Assembly: GCA_945952415.1 (NCBI GenBank)
Contig: CAMFIF010000013.1
Location: 1-64,000 of the forward strand
Reading direction: 5' to 3'
DNA: 64,000 nucleotides
Origin: an uncultured Rhizobium sp.
GTDB taxonomy: Bacteria; Pseudomonadota; Alphaproteobacteria; Rhizobiales; Rhizobiaceae
In this document: piece after piece, positions 49,759 to 58,162 of the stretch
How positions within the stretch are numbered: position 1 is the first letter of the stretch
How the letters are laid out: each line of letters opens with the position of its first letter
Translations under genes and position numbers: made by a program
Notes under the pieces: generated by a model
Database searches by the model: none
What the model was told of the DNA's origin: nothing
The model's input: only the letters and a program-made list of their open reading frames with translations

Positions 49759-50364
49759 ATGCGCTCCGTCCGTATCATGCTGTGGACCGCCACGATCGTA
49801 CTTGCCGGCCTGGTTGCCATCCTTGGCTATACCTATACGCGCTCCAGCGGCGAGCTGGCCGAAGCGCCCTTCGGCGTTCCCTTCCAGCTTGTGAAGCAGG
49901 ATGGCTCGCCGATCAGCGAGAAGGATTTCCAGGGCAAGCCGACGGCGCTGTTCTTCGGCTTTACCCATTGCCCGGATGTATGCCCCACCACGCTGTTTGA
50001 AATGGACAACTGGCTGAAGACGGTCGACCCGGACGGCAGCAAGCTGCAGGCCTTCTTCATCACCGTCGATCCCGAGCGCGACAGCCCGGCCATCATGAAA
50101 GAGTATGTCTCCAACGTGACGAACCGGATCACCGGCGTTTCCGGCGATCCGGCCAAGGTCATGGAAATGGTCAAGGGCTTCCGCGTCTATGCCAAGAAGG
50201 TGCCGACCGATCCGGCCAAGCCGGATGGGGATTATGTGATGGATCATACGGCCTCCGTGTTCCTTCTGGATGACAAGGGCCGCTTTGCCGGCACGATTGC
50301 CTATCAGGAAGACCCGAAGGTGGCCGAGACGAAGCTCAAGAACCTCATGACCCGCAATCTCTAA
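49759..50364 (+). CDS. SCO1/SenC family copper protein
   Basis: A 201-residue thioredoxin-fold protein anchored by an N-terminal helix (ATIVLAGLVAILGYTYT). The copper site is THCPDVCPTT (CxxxC) and the later His in MDHTASVFLLD. SCO proteins deliver copper to, or reduce, the CuA centre of cytochrome c oxidase. ATG 49759 has CAGGAG upstream; the frame is open further but without signal-like sequence. It is 32 bp upstream of prmA. Confidence 0.92.
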   Translation: MRSVRIMLWTATIVLAGLVAILGYTYTRSSGELAEAPFGVPFQLVKQDGSPISEKDFQGKPTALFFGFTHCPDVCPTTLFEMDNWLKTVDPDGSKLQAFFITVDPERDSPAIMKEYVSNVTNRITGVSGDPAKVMEMVKGFRVYAKKVPTDPAKPDGDYVMDHTASVFLLDDKGRFAGTIAYQEDPKVAETKLKNLMTRNL

Positions 50365-50396
50365 CACCCTGCATTTGTTGCCTTAAGGACCTTTCC

Positions 50397-51281
50397 GTGA
50401 GTGAAATCCGCCTTTTCATTTCGACGACCGAAGCCCGCGCCGAACGCATTCTCGAACTTTTGACCGATGTCTTCGGCGAGGAGGATTTTGCCATCGGCAC
50501 CACCGAGATCGACGAGAAGAAGGACATCTGGGAAGCTTCCATCTATCTGATGCGGGAGGATGAAGAGGCGCTGACGCCGCGTTTCCGCGCCTGCCTTCAG
50601 GAGGAGTTCGGCGACGAGGAAGTCCATCGCGAGGAGCTTCCCGACGTGGACTGGGTGGCAAAATCCCTGGAAGGGCTGAAGCCAGTGCGGGCCGGACGCT
50701 TCCTCGTTCACGGCTCCCATGATCGGGACAAGGTGCGCAAGGGCGATATCGCCATTGAAATCGATGCCGGGCAGGCCTTCGGCACCGGGCATCACGGCAC
50801 CACGGCCGGTTGCCTCGAAGTGATCGAAGAGGTGCTGCGGTCACGCAAGCCCCGCAATGCGCTGGATCTCGGGACGGGAAGCGGCGTGCTGGCGATTGCC
50901 GTCAGCAAGCTCAGCCATATTCCGGTCCTCGCCACCGATATCGATCCGGTCGCAACGAAGGTGGCGGCGGAGAATGCACGCCGGAACGGCATTGTTTCGG
51001 GCCTTTCCATGGAAACCGCGCCGGGCTTTCATTCCATCGCTTTCCGCCGGCATGGGCCCTTCGATCTCATCATCGCCAATATTCTCGCGCGACCGTTGAT
51101 GCGCATGGCGCCCGATCTGGTGCGCCATCTGTCGCCCGGCGGTTCGGTGATCCTGTCGGGTATCCTGGCGAGCCAGCGCTGGAAGGTGCTTTCGGCCTAT
51201 AATGGCGTGAAGCTGCGCCATGTGCGCACCATCTGGCGGAATGGCTGGGTGACCATCCACCTGGACAGTCCGCTCGCCTGA
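50397..51281 (+). CDS. prmA: Ribosomal protein L11 methyltransferase
   Basis: A 294-residue SAM enzyme that methylates ribosomal protein L11. N-terminal substrate domain, then GQAFGTGHHGTTAGCLE, the SAM loop ALDLGTGSGVLAIAVSKL, and IIANILARPLMRMAPDL (the NILA catalytic-loop motif). The start is GTG with AAGGA eight bases upstream. Confidence 0.94.
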   Translation: MSEIRLFISTTEARAERILELLTDVFGEEDFAIGTTEIDEKKDIWEASIYLMREDEEALTPRFRACLQEEFGDEEVHREELPDVDWVAKSLEGLKPVRAGRFLVHGSHDRDKVRKGDIAIEIDAGQAFGTGHHGTTAGCLEVIEEVLRSRKPRNALDLGTGSGVLAIAVSKLSHIPVLATDIDPVATKVAAENARRNGIVSGLSMETAPGFHSIAFRRHGPFDLIIANILARPLMRMAPDLVRHLSPGGSVILSGILASQRWKVLSAYNGVKLRHVRTIWRNGWVTIHLDSPLA

Positions 51282-51310
51282 GGGCGGCCCTTTCCTCCAA
51301 AACATGCCCT

Positions 51311-51465
51311 GAAAAGCAAAAAGGCGGTGCCGGAGGCACCGCCCATCGATCAGTCTGACCTGATCTGCCCGCAAGCCCAAGGGAGGAGGAGGTGGCTCAA
51401 GCGGGCGCCAGATGCCCCGTATTCCGGTCGATGGGAGGGAGGAGGATACCGACGGGATCTCAGGA
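51311..51465 (-). ncRNA. Candidate alpha-r14 (NfeR1)-type sRNA
   Basis: Three stem-loops occur in order on the minus strand. The first (plus 51456-51416) presents CCTCCTCCCTCCC (51445-51433) in its loop. The second (51406-51367: GCCCGC with GCGGGC plus an inner five-pair stem) presents CCTCCTCCTCCC (51392-51381). The third (51343-51323, nine perfect pairs) is followed by TTTTTGCTTTT, an intrinsic terminator. Two anti-Shine-Dalgarno loops plus terminator is the build of the rhizobial alpha-r14 family, which represses mRNAs at ribosome sites. The 5' end is uncertain and may reach about 51517. Confidence 0.65.
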
Positions 51466-51523
51466 CATCAGGTTCTGTTTGCTCCGAAACCATGTCGTTT
51501 GCGACATCGCTTCGATGGGCGCG

Positions 51524-51578
51524 TTCTAGCAGTTTTTACCGGGTGGTAAACATGTGATTGTGCATAACCGTTATGCAC
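51524..51578 (-). promoter_or_regulatory. Minus-strand promoter with 19-bp palindrome
   Basis: GTGCATAA-CCG-TTATGCAC (51560-51578) is a perfect eight-base inverted repeat with a three-base centre, like a dimeric regulator operator. On the minus strand it is followed by TGTTTA (51552-51547), 17 bases and CTAGAA (51529-51524), a plausible promoter reading toward the sRNA. It also lies 105 bp before the aminopeptidase gene. Confidence 0.45.
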
Positions 51579-51682
51579 CTCCTGCATGAAAGGCTTCCGC
51601 GACGTCCCGGGCTCAAGCCGCTTTGTGATGCCGGCATCCGCGTCTATGGTCAGCGCATCAGGATTCGAACAGGCAGAGCATC

Positions 51683-53518
51683 ATGTTTCAGACATTCGAC
51701 GTCACCGCGACCCCGCAATTCGGCCGGGCGCGCATCGAGGCCATCCGTGCATCCTTCGATGCCGATGGGGTGGATGCGGTGCTCATACCCCGGGCCGATG
51801 ACTATCAGGGCGAATATGTGCCGCCTTCGGCGGAGCGGCTGGCCTATGTGACGGGCTTCACCGGTTCGGCGGGCGTCCTCCTCGTCACCCGAGATCAGGC
51901 CGTGGTCTTCGTCGATGGCCGCTATGTGACCCAGCTTGCCGAACAGGTCGATGCTTCCGTCTTCACCGCCGGCGATCTCGTGAACGAGCCGCCGCATCTC
52001 TATGTCTCGCGCAAGGGCCTGAAGGGCCTGCGTCTCGGCATCGATCCCTGGATGCACACCCAGTCCGAAATCCTGCGGTTGGAAAAAGTGCTGTCCGAGT
52101 TAGGCGGCAGCCTCGTCTTCCTTGATGAAAACCCCGTCGACCGCATCTGGACCGACCGTCCGGCGGAACCGCTCGGGCAGGTGTCCATCCAGGACCTGCC
52201 GCAGGCCGGGCAGCTGGCGGCAGAGAAGATCGAGGATATTCGCCGGGGCCTGAAGGAAAAGGGGGAGGATGCGGTGCTGATCACCGATCCGTCCTCGCTC
52301 GCCTGGATCTTCAATATTCGCGGTCTCGATGTGCCCCGAACCCCGCATCCGCTTGGCCGTGCGATCATTCATGCAGAGGGAAAGCCCGATCTCTTCCTGG
52401 ACCGGCGCAAGACCGGCATCGAGGCGGAGGCCTATCTCGGCCAGCTCGCGCATCAGAAAAAGCCATCCGATTTCCTGCCCGCGCTTGAGGTGCTGGCGCG
52501 CGACGGCAAGAGGATTGCGGTCGATCCCGATCTCGCGCCCTACAAGCTGGTGCGGCTGATCCGCGATGCGGGCGGGCAGGTGATTGCGGCGGGCGATCCG
52601 GCAAAGCTGCCGCGTGCCACGAAGAACCTTGCGGAGCTTAATGGCTCGGCGGCGGCCCATCTGCAGGATGGCGCGGCGATGGTGGAGTTTCTGGCCTGGC
52701 TTTCGACGGTAAAGCCAGGCTCCATCACCGAAATCGATGCCACCCGCCGGCTGGAAGCCTGTCGCCGGGCGGTGGGCGAACGCATGCAGAATCCGCTGAA
52801 GGATATTTCCTTCGATACGATTGCCGGGGCAGGGGAACATGCGGCGATCATGCACTACCGCGTGACCACGGAGACAGACCGGACGATAGCCCCCGGGGAA
52901 CTCTTCCTCATCGATTCCGGCGGGCAGTATGTGAACGGCACCACGGATATTACCCGTACGGTCGGGATCGGCGAGGTGCCGGACGAGCAGCGCCGCTTCT
53001 TCACCCTCGTGCTCAAGGGCATGATCGCCATTTCCACCGCCCGATTCCCGAAGGGCACGCGCGGGCAGGATCTCGATCCGCTGGCCCGGATTGCGCTCTG
53101 GAAGGCGGGTGCCGATTATGCCCATGGCACGGGCCACGGGGTCGGGTCCTATCTCTCGGTGCATGAGGGTCCGCAGCGCATTTCCCGTCTGGGCACGCAG
53201 GAACTGCTGCCGGGCATGATCCTTTCCAACGAGCCCGGTTACTATCGTCCGGGGTCGTTCGGCATCCGGATCGAGAACCTCATCTATATCAGGGAGGCGG
53301 AGGAAATCGAGGGCGGGGATCAGCCGATGCTGGGCTTCGAGACGCTGACCTATTGCCCGATCGACCGGGACCTGATCGTGACCGGGCTTCTCACCCGCGA
53401 CGAGCTGATCTGGATCGATGCCTACCATGCCGAGACGCGGGAGCGGCTGCTGCCGCTGATCGAGGATCGCGCGGTTCAGGACTGGCTGGTGACGGCCACC
53501 CGGCCGCTGCGCGGTTAA
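51683..53518 (+). CDS. Aminopeptidase P family protein (M24)
   Basis: A 611-residue cytoplasmic metallopeptidase of the long, three-domain type, removing N-terminal residues before proline. Two creatinase-like N domains carry YVTGFTGSAGVLLV and FVDGRYVTQ. The C-terminal pita-bread domain has the metal ligands: FLIDSGGQYVNGTTDITRT (two Asp), AHGTGHGVGSYLSVHEGP (His), LSNEPGYYRPG (Glu) and RIENLIYI (Glu). The ribosome site is weak. Confidence 0.92.
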   Translation: MFQTFDVTATPQFGRARIEAIRASFDADGVDAVLIPRADDYQGEYVPPSAERLAYVTGFTGSAGVLLVTRDQAVVFVDGRYVTQLAEQVDASVFTAGDLVNEPPHLYVSRKGLKGLRLGIDPWMHTQSEILRLEKVLSELGGSLVFLDENPVDRIWTDRPAEPLGQVSIQDLPQAGQLAAEKIEDIRRGLKEKGEDAVLITDPSSLAWIFNIRGLDVPRTPHPLGRAIIHAEGKPDLFLDRRKTGIEAEAYLGQLAHQKKPSDFLPALEVLARDGKRIAVDPDLAPYKLVRLIRDAGGQVIAAGDPAKLPRATKNLAELNGSAAAHLQDGAAMVEFLAWLSTVKPGSITEIDATRRLEACRRAVGERMQNPLKDISFDTIAGAGEHAAIMHYRVTTETDRTIAPGELFLIDSGGQYVNGTTDITRTVGIGEVPDEQRRFFTLVLKGMIAISTARFPKGTRGQDLDPLARIALWKAGADYAHGTGHGVGSYLSVHEGPQRISRLGTQELLPGMILSNEPGYYRPGSFGIRIENLIYIREAEEIEGGDQPMLGFETLTYCPIDRDLIVTGLLTRDELIWIDAYHAETRERLLPLIEDRAVQDWLVTATRPLRG

Positions 53519-53539
53519 ACCGGTCCCTCAAGAAACAGG

Positions 53540-53570
53540 CGGGCGGCGAGAAAGAGAATCAAGCCGCCCG
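53540..53570. terminator. Weak hairpin after aminopeptidase gene
   Basis: CGGGCGGC (53540-53547) pairs with GCCGCCCG (53563-53570) across a purine-rich loop. No T-run follows on either strand, so its terminator role is doubtful. Confidence 0.3.
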
Positions 53571-53614
53571 TCTAAAGGCCTGGAGATGAATCGTTTTCCT
53601 GTGCCGGTGGCCGC

Positions 53615-53929
53615 TCACCAACCGGCGCCGTGGCGCAGGATCATGACCACGACCCAGCCGGCCGCGAGCATGGTGAGCACGTTGGTGCGCAGCCCGACCA
53701 CCAGCGCGATCGCCATGGCGATCTTCAGTTCCGGCCCGCCGGCATAGAAATTCGGCGCAACCAGGGTGGTGAGAACCGCCGCCGGAACGGCGTTCAGCGC
53801 GGCATCGAGCCGGGGCGGTATGGTTTTCATGCGGGTGATCAGGAGATATCCGCCGATGCGGGTGGCGAAGGTTGCCACGGCGGCCGCCACGATCAGCAGC
53901 ATCATGTCGAGATGCATGATCTGGTTCAT
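53615..53929 (-). CDS. azlD: AzlD family membrane protein
   Basis: A 104-residue protein of about four hydrophobic helices, with the AzlD segment FATRIGGYLLITRM and VPAAVLTTLVAPNF. It is the small subunit that pairs with AzlC in branched-chain amino acid export. It starts three bases after the azlC stop. Confidence 0.88.
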   Translation of the reverse strand: MNQIMHLDMMLLIVAAAVATFATRIGGYLLITRMKTIPPRLDAALNAVPAAVLTTLVAPNFYAGGPELKIAMAIALVVGLRTNVLTMLAAGWVVVMILRHGAGW

Positions 53930-53932
53930 CGC

Positions 53933-54628
53933 TCAGTTCTCCCCGGAAACGGTCTTGACCGGCAGCATGGCGGCGACGAGAACGCCGGCCAGAGCGCCGA
54001 CGCTGACGTGCCAGGGCGAGCCGATATAGCGATAGGCCAGAATGGAGCCCGCCGCCGCCGTGAGGGCCACCGGCAGGAAGTTCGGCCTTTTCCGGAAACC
54101 GAAGACGAGGCCGAGGAAATAGACCGGCAGAAGCACGTCAAGGCCGATGAGCTTCGGATCGCTGATCAGGTTGCCGAGGAGGCCGCCGATGATCGTTACC
54201 ACCAGCCAGGGCACGTAAATGACGGTGCCGAGACCCATGTACCAGGCAAAGGAAACCGTGCGACCGCTTTCGCCGCGCTTGTAGGTTTCGGCAAATTGCG
54301 GATCGGTGAGCAGGAAGAAGGCGAGGAACTTCTGAAGCGGGCCGAAATGCTCGATGAAGCGCGCCATCGCCGCCGAATAGAGGATATGGCGGAAATTCAC
54401 CGCAAAGATCGACAGGATGATCAGCCAGGGCTGGACGTGGTGGCCGAAGAGCTCGAGGCCCACCAGCTGGCTTGCGCCGGCATAGACGGTGGCGCTCATG
54501 AAGGCGGCCTCGAAAACGGTCTGCCCGTTCTGGACGGCAACAGCGCCGAAGAGGGCCCCGAAGGGCGCGGCGGACAGGAATATCGGTAGTCCCGTTCGCA
54601 TTCCCTCGCGAAAATCAGAGTGCGGCAT
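53933..54628 (-). CDS. azlC: AzlC family branched-chain amino acid exporter
   Basis: A 231-residue membrane protein. Family segments: FREGMRTGLPIFLSAAPFGALFG, ATVYAGASQLVGLELFG, INFRH-type NFRHILYSAAMA, and a C-terminal helix pair. With AzlD it forms an exporter for leucine-type amino acids. ATG 54628 has GAGG six bases upstream; an earlier in-frame ATG (54655) lacks one. Confidence 0.92.
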   Translation of the reverse strand: MPHSDFREGMRTGLPIFLSAAPFGALFGAVAVQNGQTVFEAAFMSATVYAGASQLVGLELFGHHVQPWLIILSIFAVNFRHILYSAAMARFIEHFGPLQKFLAFFLLTDPQFAETYKRGESGRTVSFAWYMGLGTVIYVPWLVVTIIGGLLGNLISDPKLIGLDVLLPVYFLGLVFGFRKRPNFLPVALTAAAGSILAYRYIGSPWHVSVGALAGVLVAAMLPVKTVSGEN

Positions 54629-54679
54629 CCAAAACCTCAATCGGTGCAAGAGCAACCGACCTAGCCCCGCAAAGGGTCC

Positions 54680-54695
54680 GGAACAAGCGTGTTCC
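54680..54695. promoter_or_regulatory. Palindrome upstream of azlCD
   Basis: GGAACA-AGCG-TGTTCC is a perfect six-base inverted repeat with a four-base centre, 52 bp before the azlC start, in the divergent spacer with the DUF2164 gene. It may be an operator for azlCD. The regulator is unknown. Confidence 0.35.
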
Positions 54696-54866
54696 TTTGA
54701 TAGGCCTATGGATTATGCTGATCGTTCAGAACCTGCACCATTTTCGGGCAAGCCCTGCTCCCGATGATCGGGGCATGGAGGCTATGAGAGTCTCTTTCAA
54801 CGAAGGCACGCATCATGAGGATGAGCTGGCTTGCTGGCCGTGTTTCTTCCGAGAGGTAAAGAGTTC

Positions 54867-55133
54867 ATGAGAAAAGTGGAATTCTCGAAAGACCAGAAGA
54901 CGGCCATTGCCCGTCGCGTGCAGCGCTATTTCATGGAACAGCTGGATTGTGAGATCGGCACGGTTTCGGCGATCTTCCTTCTGGATTTCTTCGCCGACGA
55001 AATCGGTGCGCATTTCTATAATCGCGGTCTGATCGACGCCCATGAGGCGCTTTCCGCCCGTCTCGACGACGTGTTCGACGAGGTCTGGAAGCTGGAAATG
55101 CAGACGGCTTCCGTCCAGCGGCACAATGCCTGA
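54867..55133 (+). CDS. DUF2164 family protein
   Basis: An 88-residue soluble protein with KVEFSKDQKTAIARRVQRYF, TVSAIFLLDFFADEIGAHFYNRGL and DEVWKLEM, which match the DUF2164 family of unknown function. The ATG at 54867 is preferred by ribosome-site spacing (GAGAGG upstream) and family length. It converges on the membrane protein gene downstream of panB. Confidence 0.82.
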   Translation: MRKVEFSKDQKTAIARRVQRYFMEQLDCEIGTVSAIFLLDFFADEIGAHFYNRGLIDAHEALSARLDDVFDEVWKLEMQTASVQRHNA

Positions 55134-55174
55134 TACCAGGCTTCGGCCCCCGGCAGCGCTTTCCGGCGCTGTCC

Positions 55175-55598
55175 TCATTCTTCGGCCTGGCCCTTTTCCG
55201 GGGGGGCGGCGCCTGATCAGCACCCCTTCGAGAAACGGCATCAGGCCGAACATCGCCTGGCCGGTCAGTCCGGCCATGCCTTCCGGCCTCACAAGGGCAC
55301 GGAGGAATGCGGAGAGATCCGCCCCGGTAAAGAGGCGTGAAAGCAGAAACTCGGCAAGCATCAGCAGGCCAAAGGCAAGCGCCCCCATGGCGAGCCTTGG
55401 CACCGCTTCGGGATCGACCGGGCGGATGAAAAGCGCAAGCTTCAGCGCCAGCCACGACAGGGCAAGCATCAGCGGAAGCTCCAGCAGGACGGCGGGAAGG
55501 GGGCCGATCAGCGGCTCGACAACGAGCCGCCGCAGGATGCCGAGCACCGTTCCGGCAAAGAAGACCAGGCAGACATAGAGAAGCGCGCTTCTCGCCAT
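55175..55598 (-). pseudogene. Membrane protein gene with frameshift in C7 tract
   Basis: The frame starts SALLYVCLVFFAGTVLGIL and encodes about four membrane helices to GLMPFLEGVLIRRRPP. There the minus strand has seven C residues (plus 55200-55206). As written, the frame runs on for 120 more codons, antisense to the DUF2164 gene, to a stop at 54813. With one C fewer the protein ends EKGQAEE at a TGA at 55175-55177, giving 140 residues and a tidy convergent spacing. A sequencing or assembly indel, or a real slippage mutation, is therefore likely. It begins ten bases after panB; function unknown. Confidence 0.7.
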
Positions 55599-55608
55599 GG
55601 CCTTCTCC

Positions 55609-56439
55609 TCAGAGAGGCTGTTTCTTCATCTGGAACGTATGTTCTGGCCCGGGGAAGCTGCGCTCCTTGACCTCGCGGGCATAATCCTCGGCCGCCTTCG
55701 AAATGGCAGGCGCAAGCGAGGCGAAATGCTTGACGAAGCGCGGCTTGAAATCGGTGAAGACGCCCAGCATGTCGTCCACGACCAGAATCTGGCCGTCGCA
55801 AGCGGGGGAGGCGCCGATGCCGATGGTCGGGATGGGGCAGCCATCGCTGATCTCCCGGGCGAGCGGTTCAATCGTGCCTTCCACCACCATGGAAAAGGCG
55901 CCGGAACGTCCGATTGCCAGCGCATCGCGCTTGATCTTGTCGGCCTCGGCATTGGTGCGGCCCAGAGAGCGGTAGCCGCCAGACGCATTCACCTGTTGCG
56001 GCATGAGGCCCACATGACCCATGACCGGGATGCCGCGGAGGGTCAGAAAGGCCACGGTTTCGGCCATTTCCTCGCCGCCTTCCAGCTTCACGCCGTCGCA
56101 GCCCGATTCCTTCATCAGCCGGGCCGCGTTGCGGAAGGCCTGTTCCTTCGATTCCTGGTAGGAGCCGAAGGGCATGTCGACGATCACGCAGGCATTCTCC
56201 GCCCCACGCATCACCGCCTGACCATGGGCGATCATCATCTCCATGGTCACGGCAATGGTGTTCGGCATGCCGTAAAGCACCATGCCCAGACTGTCGCCCA
56301 CCAGAAGCAGGTCGCAATGGGGGTCGAGAAGCTTGGCTATAGGCGTGGTATAGGCGGTGAGGCTCACCACCGGGCGCACGCCCTTGAGGGCGGTGATATC
56401 GGCCGTGGTCAGCCGCTTCTTGCGAACAGCCATGCTCAT
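55609..56439 (-). CDS. panB: 3-methyl-2-oxobutanoate hydroxymethyltransferase
   Basis: A 276-residue TIM-barrel enzyme making ketopantoate from alpha-ketoisovalerate, the first step to pantothenate. Seen: [30 protein letters not shown] (metal Asp), [53 protein letters not shown]. The start lies one base after the panC stop, so panC and panB are co-translated. Either of two close ATG codons (56439, 56433) may be used. Confidence 0.96.
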   Translation of the reverse strand: MSMAVRKKRLTTADITALKGVRPVVSLTAYTTPIAKLLDPHCDLLLVGDSLGMVLYGMPNTIAVTMEMMIAHGQAVMRGAENACVIVDMPFGSYQESKEQAFRNAARLMKESGCDGVKLEGGEEMAETVAFLTLRGIPVMGHVGLMPQQVNASGGYRSLGRTNAEADKIKRDALAIGRSGAFSMVVEGTIEPLAREISDGCPIPTIGIGASPACDGQILVVDDMLGVFTDFKPRFVKHFASLAPAISKAAEDYAREVKERSFPGPEHTFQMKKQPL

Positions 56440-56440
56440 G

Positions 56441-57316
56441 TCAGGCAGCCTTCGTGCTGGGGGCGAGCGCCTTGCGGCCGATCACGCGGTTATCGAGAAG
56501 CTTGGTCCGCCCGAAACGGACGAAGAGCAGCAGAAGCACCGGGCCATCGATGCGCTCCAGCTTTTCCAGCGTTTCGGGATGGCGCAGTGCCACCACTTCC
56601 GGCTCGGCCAGCGGCTCGCGCCGGATGAACTCCACGATTGCGGCCTCGAAGGCGGAAATATCGGTCACGCCCTTGCGGAAGAGGCGCTCGGCCTCATCGA
56701 GGGCGGCGGGCACCACCACGGCGGCCTTGCGCCCCTCGGCGGTCAGGTAGACATTGCGGGAGGAGCAGGCGAGGCCATCCTTTTCGCGCACGGTCTCGAC
56801 GGGCACCACCCGCACCGGCATGGCAAGATCCCTGACCATGCGCTGAATGATCGTCACCTGCTGGTAGTCCTTCTCGCCGAAATAGGCGGCATCCGGCTGG
56901 ACGATGTTGAAGAGTTTGGTGACCACGGTGGCAACGCCGGCGAAATGGCCGGGGCGAACCTCACCCTCCAGCTCGGAGCCGAGCCTTGGCACATCCACCA
57001 CCGTCTGCATGGGTTCGGGATACATGTCCTCCACCTCGGGGGCGAAGAGAATATCGACGCCGCCGCCCGCCAGAAGCGCGCTGTCGCGGGGCAGGTCGCG
57101 GGGATAGCGGGCGAGATCCTCATTGGCGCCGAATTGCAGCGGATTGACGAAGATCGACACCACGGTCACATCGTTCTGGGCCCGGGAATGGGACACGAGC
57201 GACATATGGCCGTCATGAAGATAGCCCATGGTGGGAACAAAGCCGATGGTGCGGCCCGCCTTGCGGTGGGCGAGAACAAGCTCGCGCAGCCGGGCGATAG
57301 TCTTGACGGTTTCCAA
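56441..57316 (-). CDS. panC: Pantothenate synthetase
   Basis: A 291-residue enzyme joining pantoate and beta-alanine. Motifs: [16 protein letters not shown] (HIGH-like), [33 protein letters not shown] and [12 protein letters not shown]. The start is taken as the TTG at 57316, because GGGAGG lies six bases before it and family homology begins immediately after it; ATG codons at 57370-57376 would add a tail with no family match. Confidence 0.94.
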   Translation of the reverse strand: METVKTIARLRELVLAHRKAGRTIGFVPTMGYLHDGHMSLVSHSRAQNDVTVVSIFVNPLQFGANEDLARYPRDLPRDSALLAGGGVDILFAPEVEDMYPEPMQTVVDVPRLGSELEGEVRPGHFAGVATVVTKLFNIVQPDAAYFGEKDYQQVTIIQRMVRDLAMPVRVVPVETVREKDGLACSSRNVYLTAEGRKAAVVVPAALDEAERLFRKGVTDISAFEAAIVEFIRREPLAEPEVVALRHPETLEKLERIDGPVLLLLFVRFGRTKLLDNRVIGRKALAPSTKAA

Positions 57317-57460
57317 CTCCAGCCTCCCTCTGCCGGGGTAGAACGGGCTTCGCAGCCCGCGGGCGTCCATGGCCATCTTGGTAAACTGTGCAGTGCAAAA
57401 AAGCAAACCAACATTTCGGCATCCTGACCATTTGACTGGCAGCACCTGCCTCTTTGCTGG

Positions 57461-58096
57461 TCACCGTCGGGCTTCGGCGAGGATATCGGCGCTCGTCGTG
57501 AGCGGAATGCCCGCGGCCTTCATTTCGGCCAGCGCCGCTTCCACGCCCTCTGGCGTGATGCCGCGCGAGAGATCCGAGACGAAGCGGATCTCGGCGCCCG
57601 GAAGCAGTTCGAGCGCATCCAGAACCGAGAATTTCACGCAGTAATCGGTGGCGAGGCCGCCGATGTCGAGGCGGGTCACGCCCTTTGCCTTCAGGTAGTC
57701 GGCAAGGCCCGTCAGGGCCGTGCGGTCATTATCGCGGAAGGCGGAATAGCTATCCACGCCAATATCTTGGCCCTTTTTCTGGACAAAGTGAATCCGGTCC
57801 GTCTCAAGGGCAGGATGAAAGGCGGCATCCGCCGTTTCCTGCACGCAGTGATCCGGCCAGAGCATTTGCGGCTTGCCCGAGAGCGTGCCCATCTCAAAGG
57901 GCCTGGCGCCCGGATGCTGGGAGGCGAAGCTGCCGTGATTGGCGGGGTGCCAGTCCTGCGAGGCGACGATGAGATCATAGCCGCCCTCCCGCATCAGCCG
58001 GTTGGCGACGGGAATGACCTGATCCCCCTCGGCCACCGGCAGATGACCGCCGGGGCAGAAGCCGTTTTGCAGATCGACGAGAAGCAAAGCCTTCAT
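57461..58096 (-). CDS. pncA: Nicotinamidase
   Basis: A 211-residue cysteine hydrolase converting nicotinamide to nicotinate for NAD salvage. Catalytic residues: Asp in LLVDLQNGFCPGG, Lys in HFVQKKGQD, Cys in LATDYCVKFSVLDAL; metal site in SQDWHPANHGSFAS. AAGGA lies eight bases before the ATG. It stands between the M16 peptidase and panC genes on the same strand; the 144-bp gap to panC may hold another promoter. Confidence 0.94.
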   Translation of the reverse strand: MKALLLVDLQNGFCPGGHLPVAEGDQVIPVANRLMREGGYDLIVASQDWHPANHGSFASQHPGARPFEMGTLSGKPQMLWPDHCVQETADAAFHPALETDRIHFVQKKGQDIGVDSYSAFRDNDRTALTGLADYLKAKGVTRLDIGGLATDYCVKFSVLDALELLPGAEIRFVSDLSRGITPEGVEAALAEMKAAGIPLTTSADILAEARR

Positions 58097-58162
58097 GGGA
58101 CCGTTCCTTTCTTTGCGCTGCAACATGGCAAGGCACGGAGCCCGTCGCAAGGGGGCGTCGGC

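Noticed and set aside
54813..55174. C-terminal extension of the membrane protein downstream of panB
   Set aside because: It is antisense to DUF2164 and disappears if one base of a C7 tract is removed.
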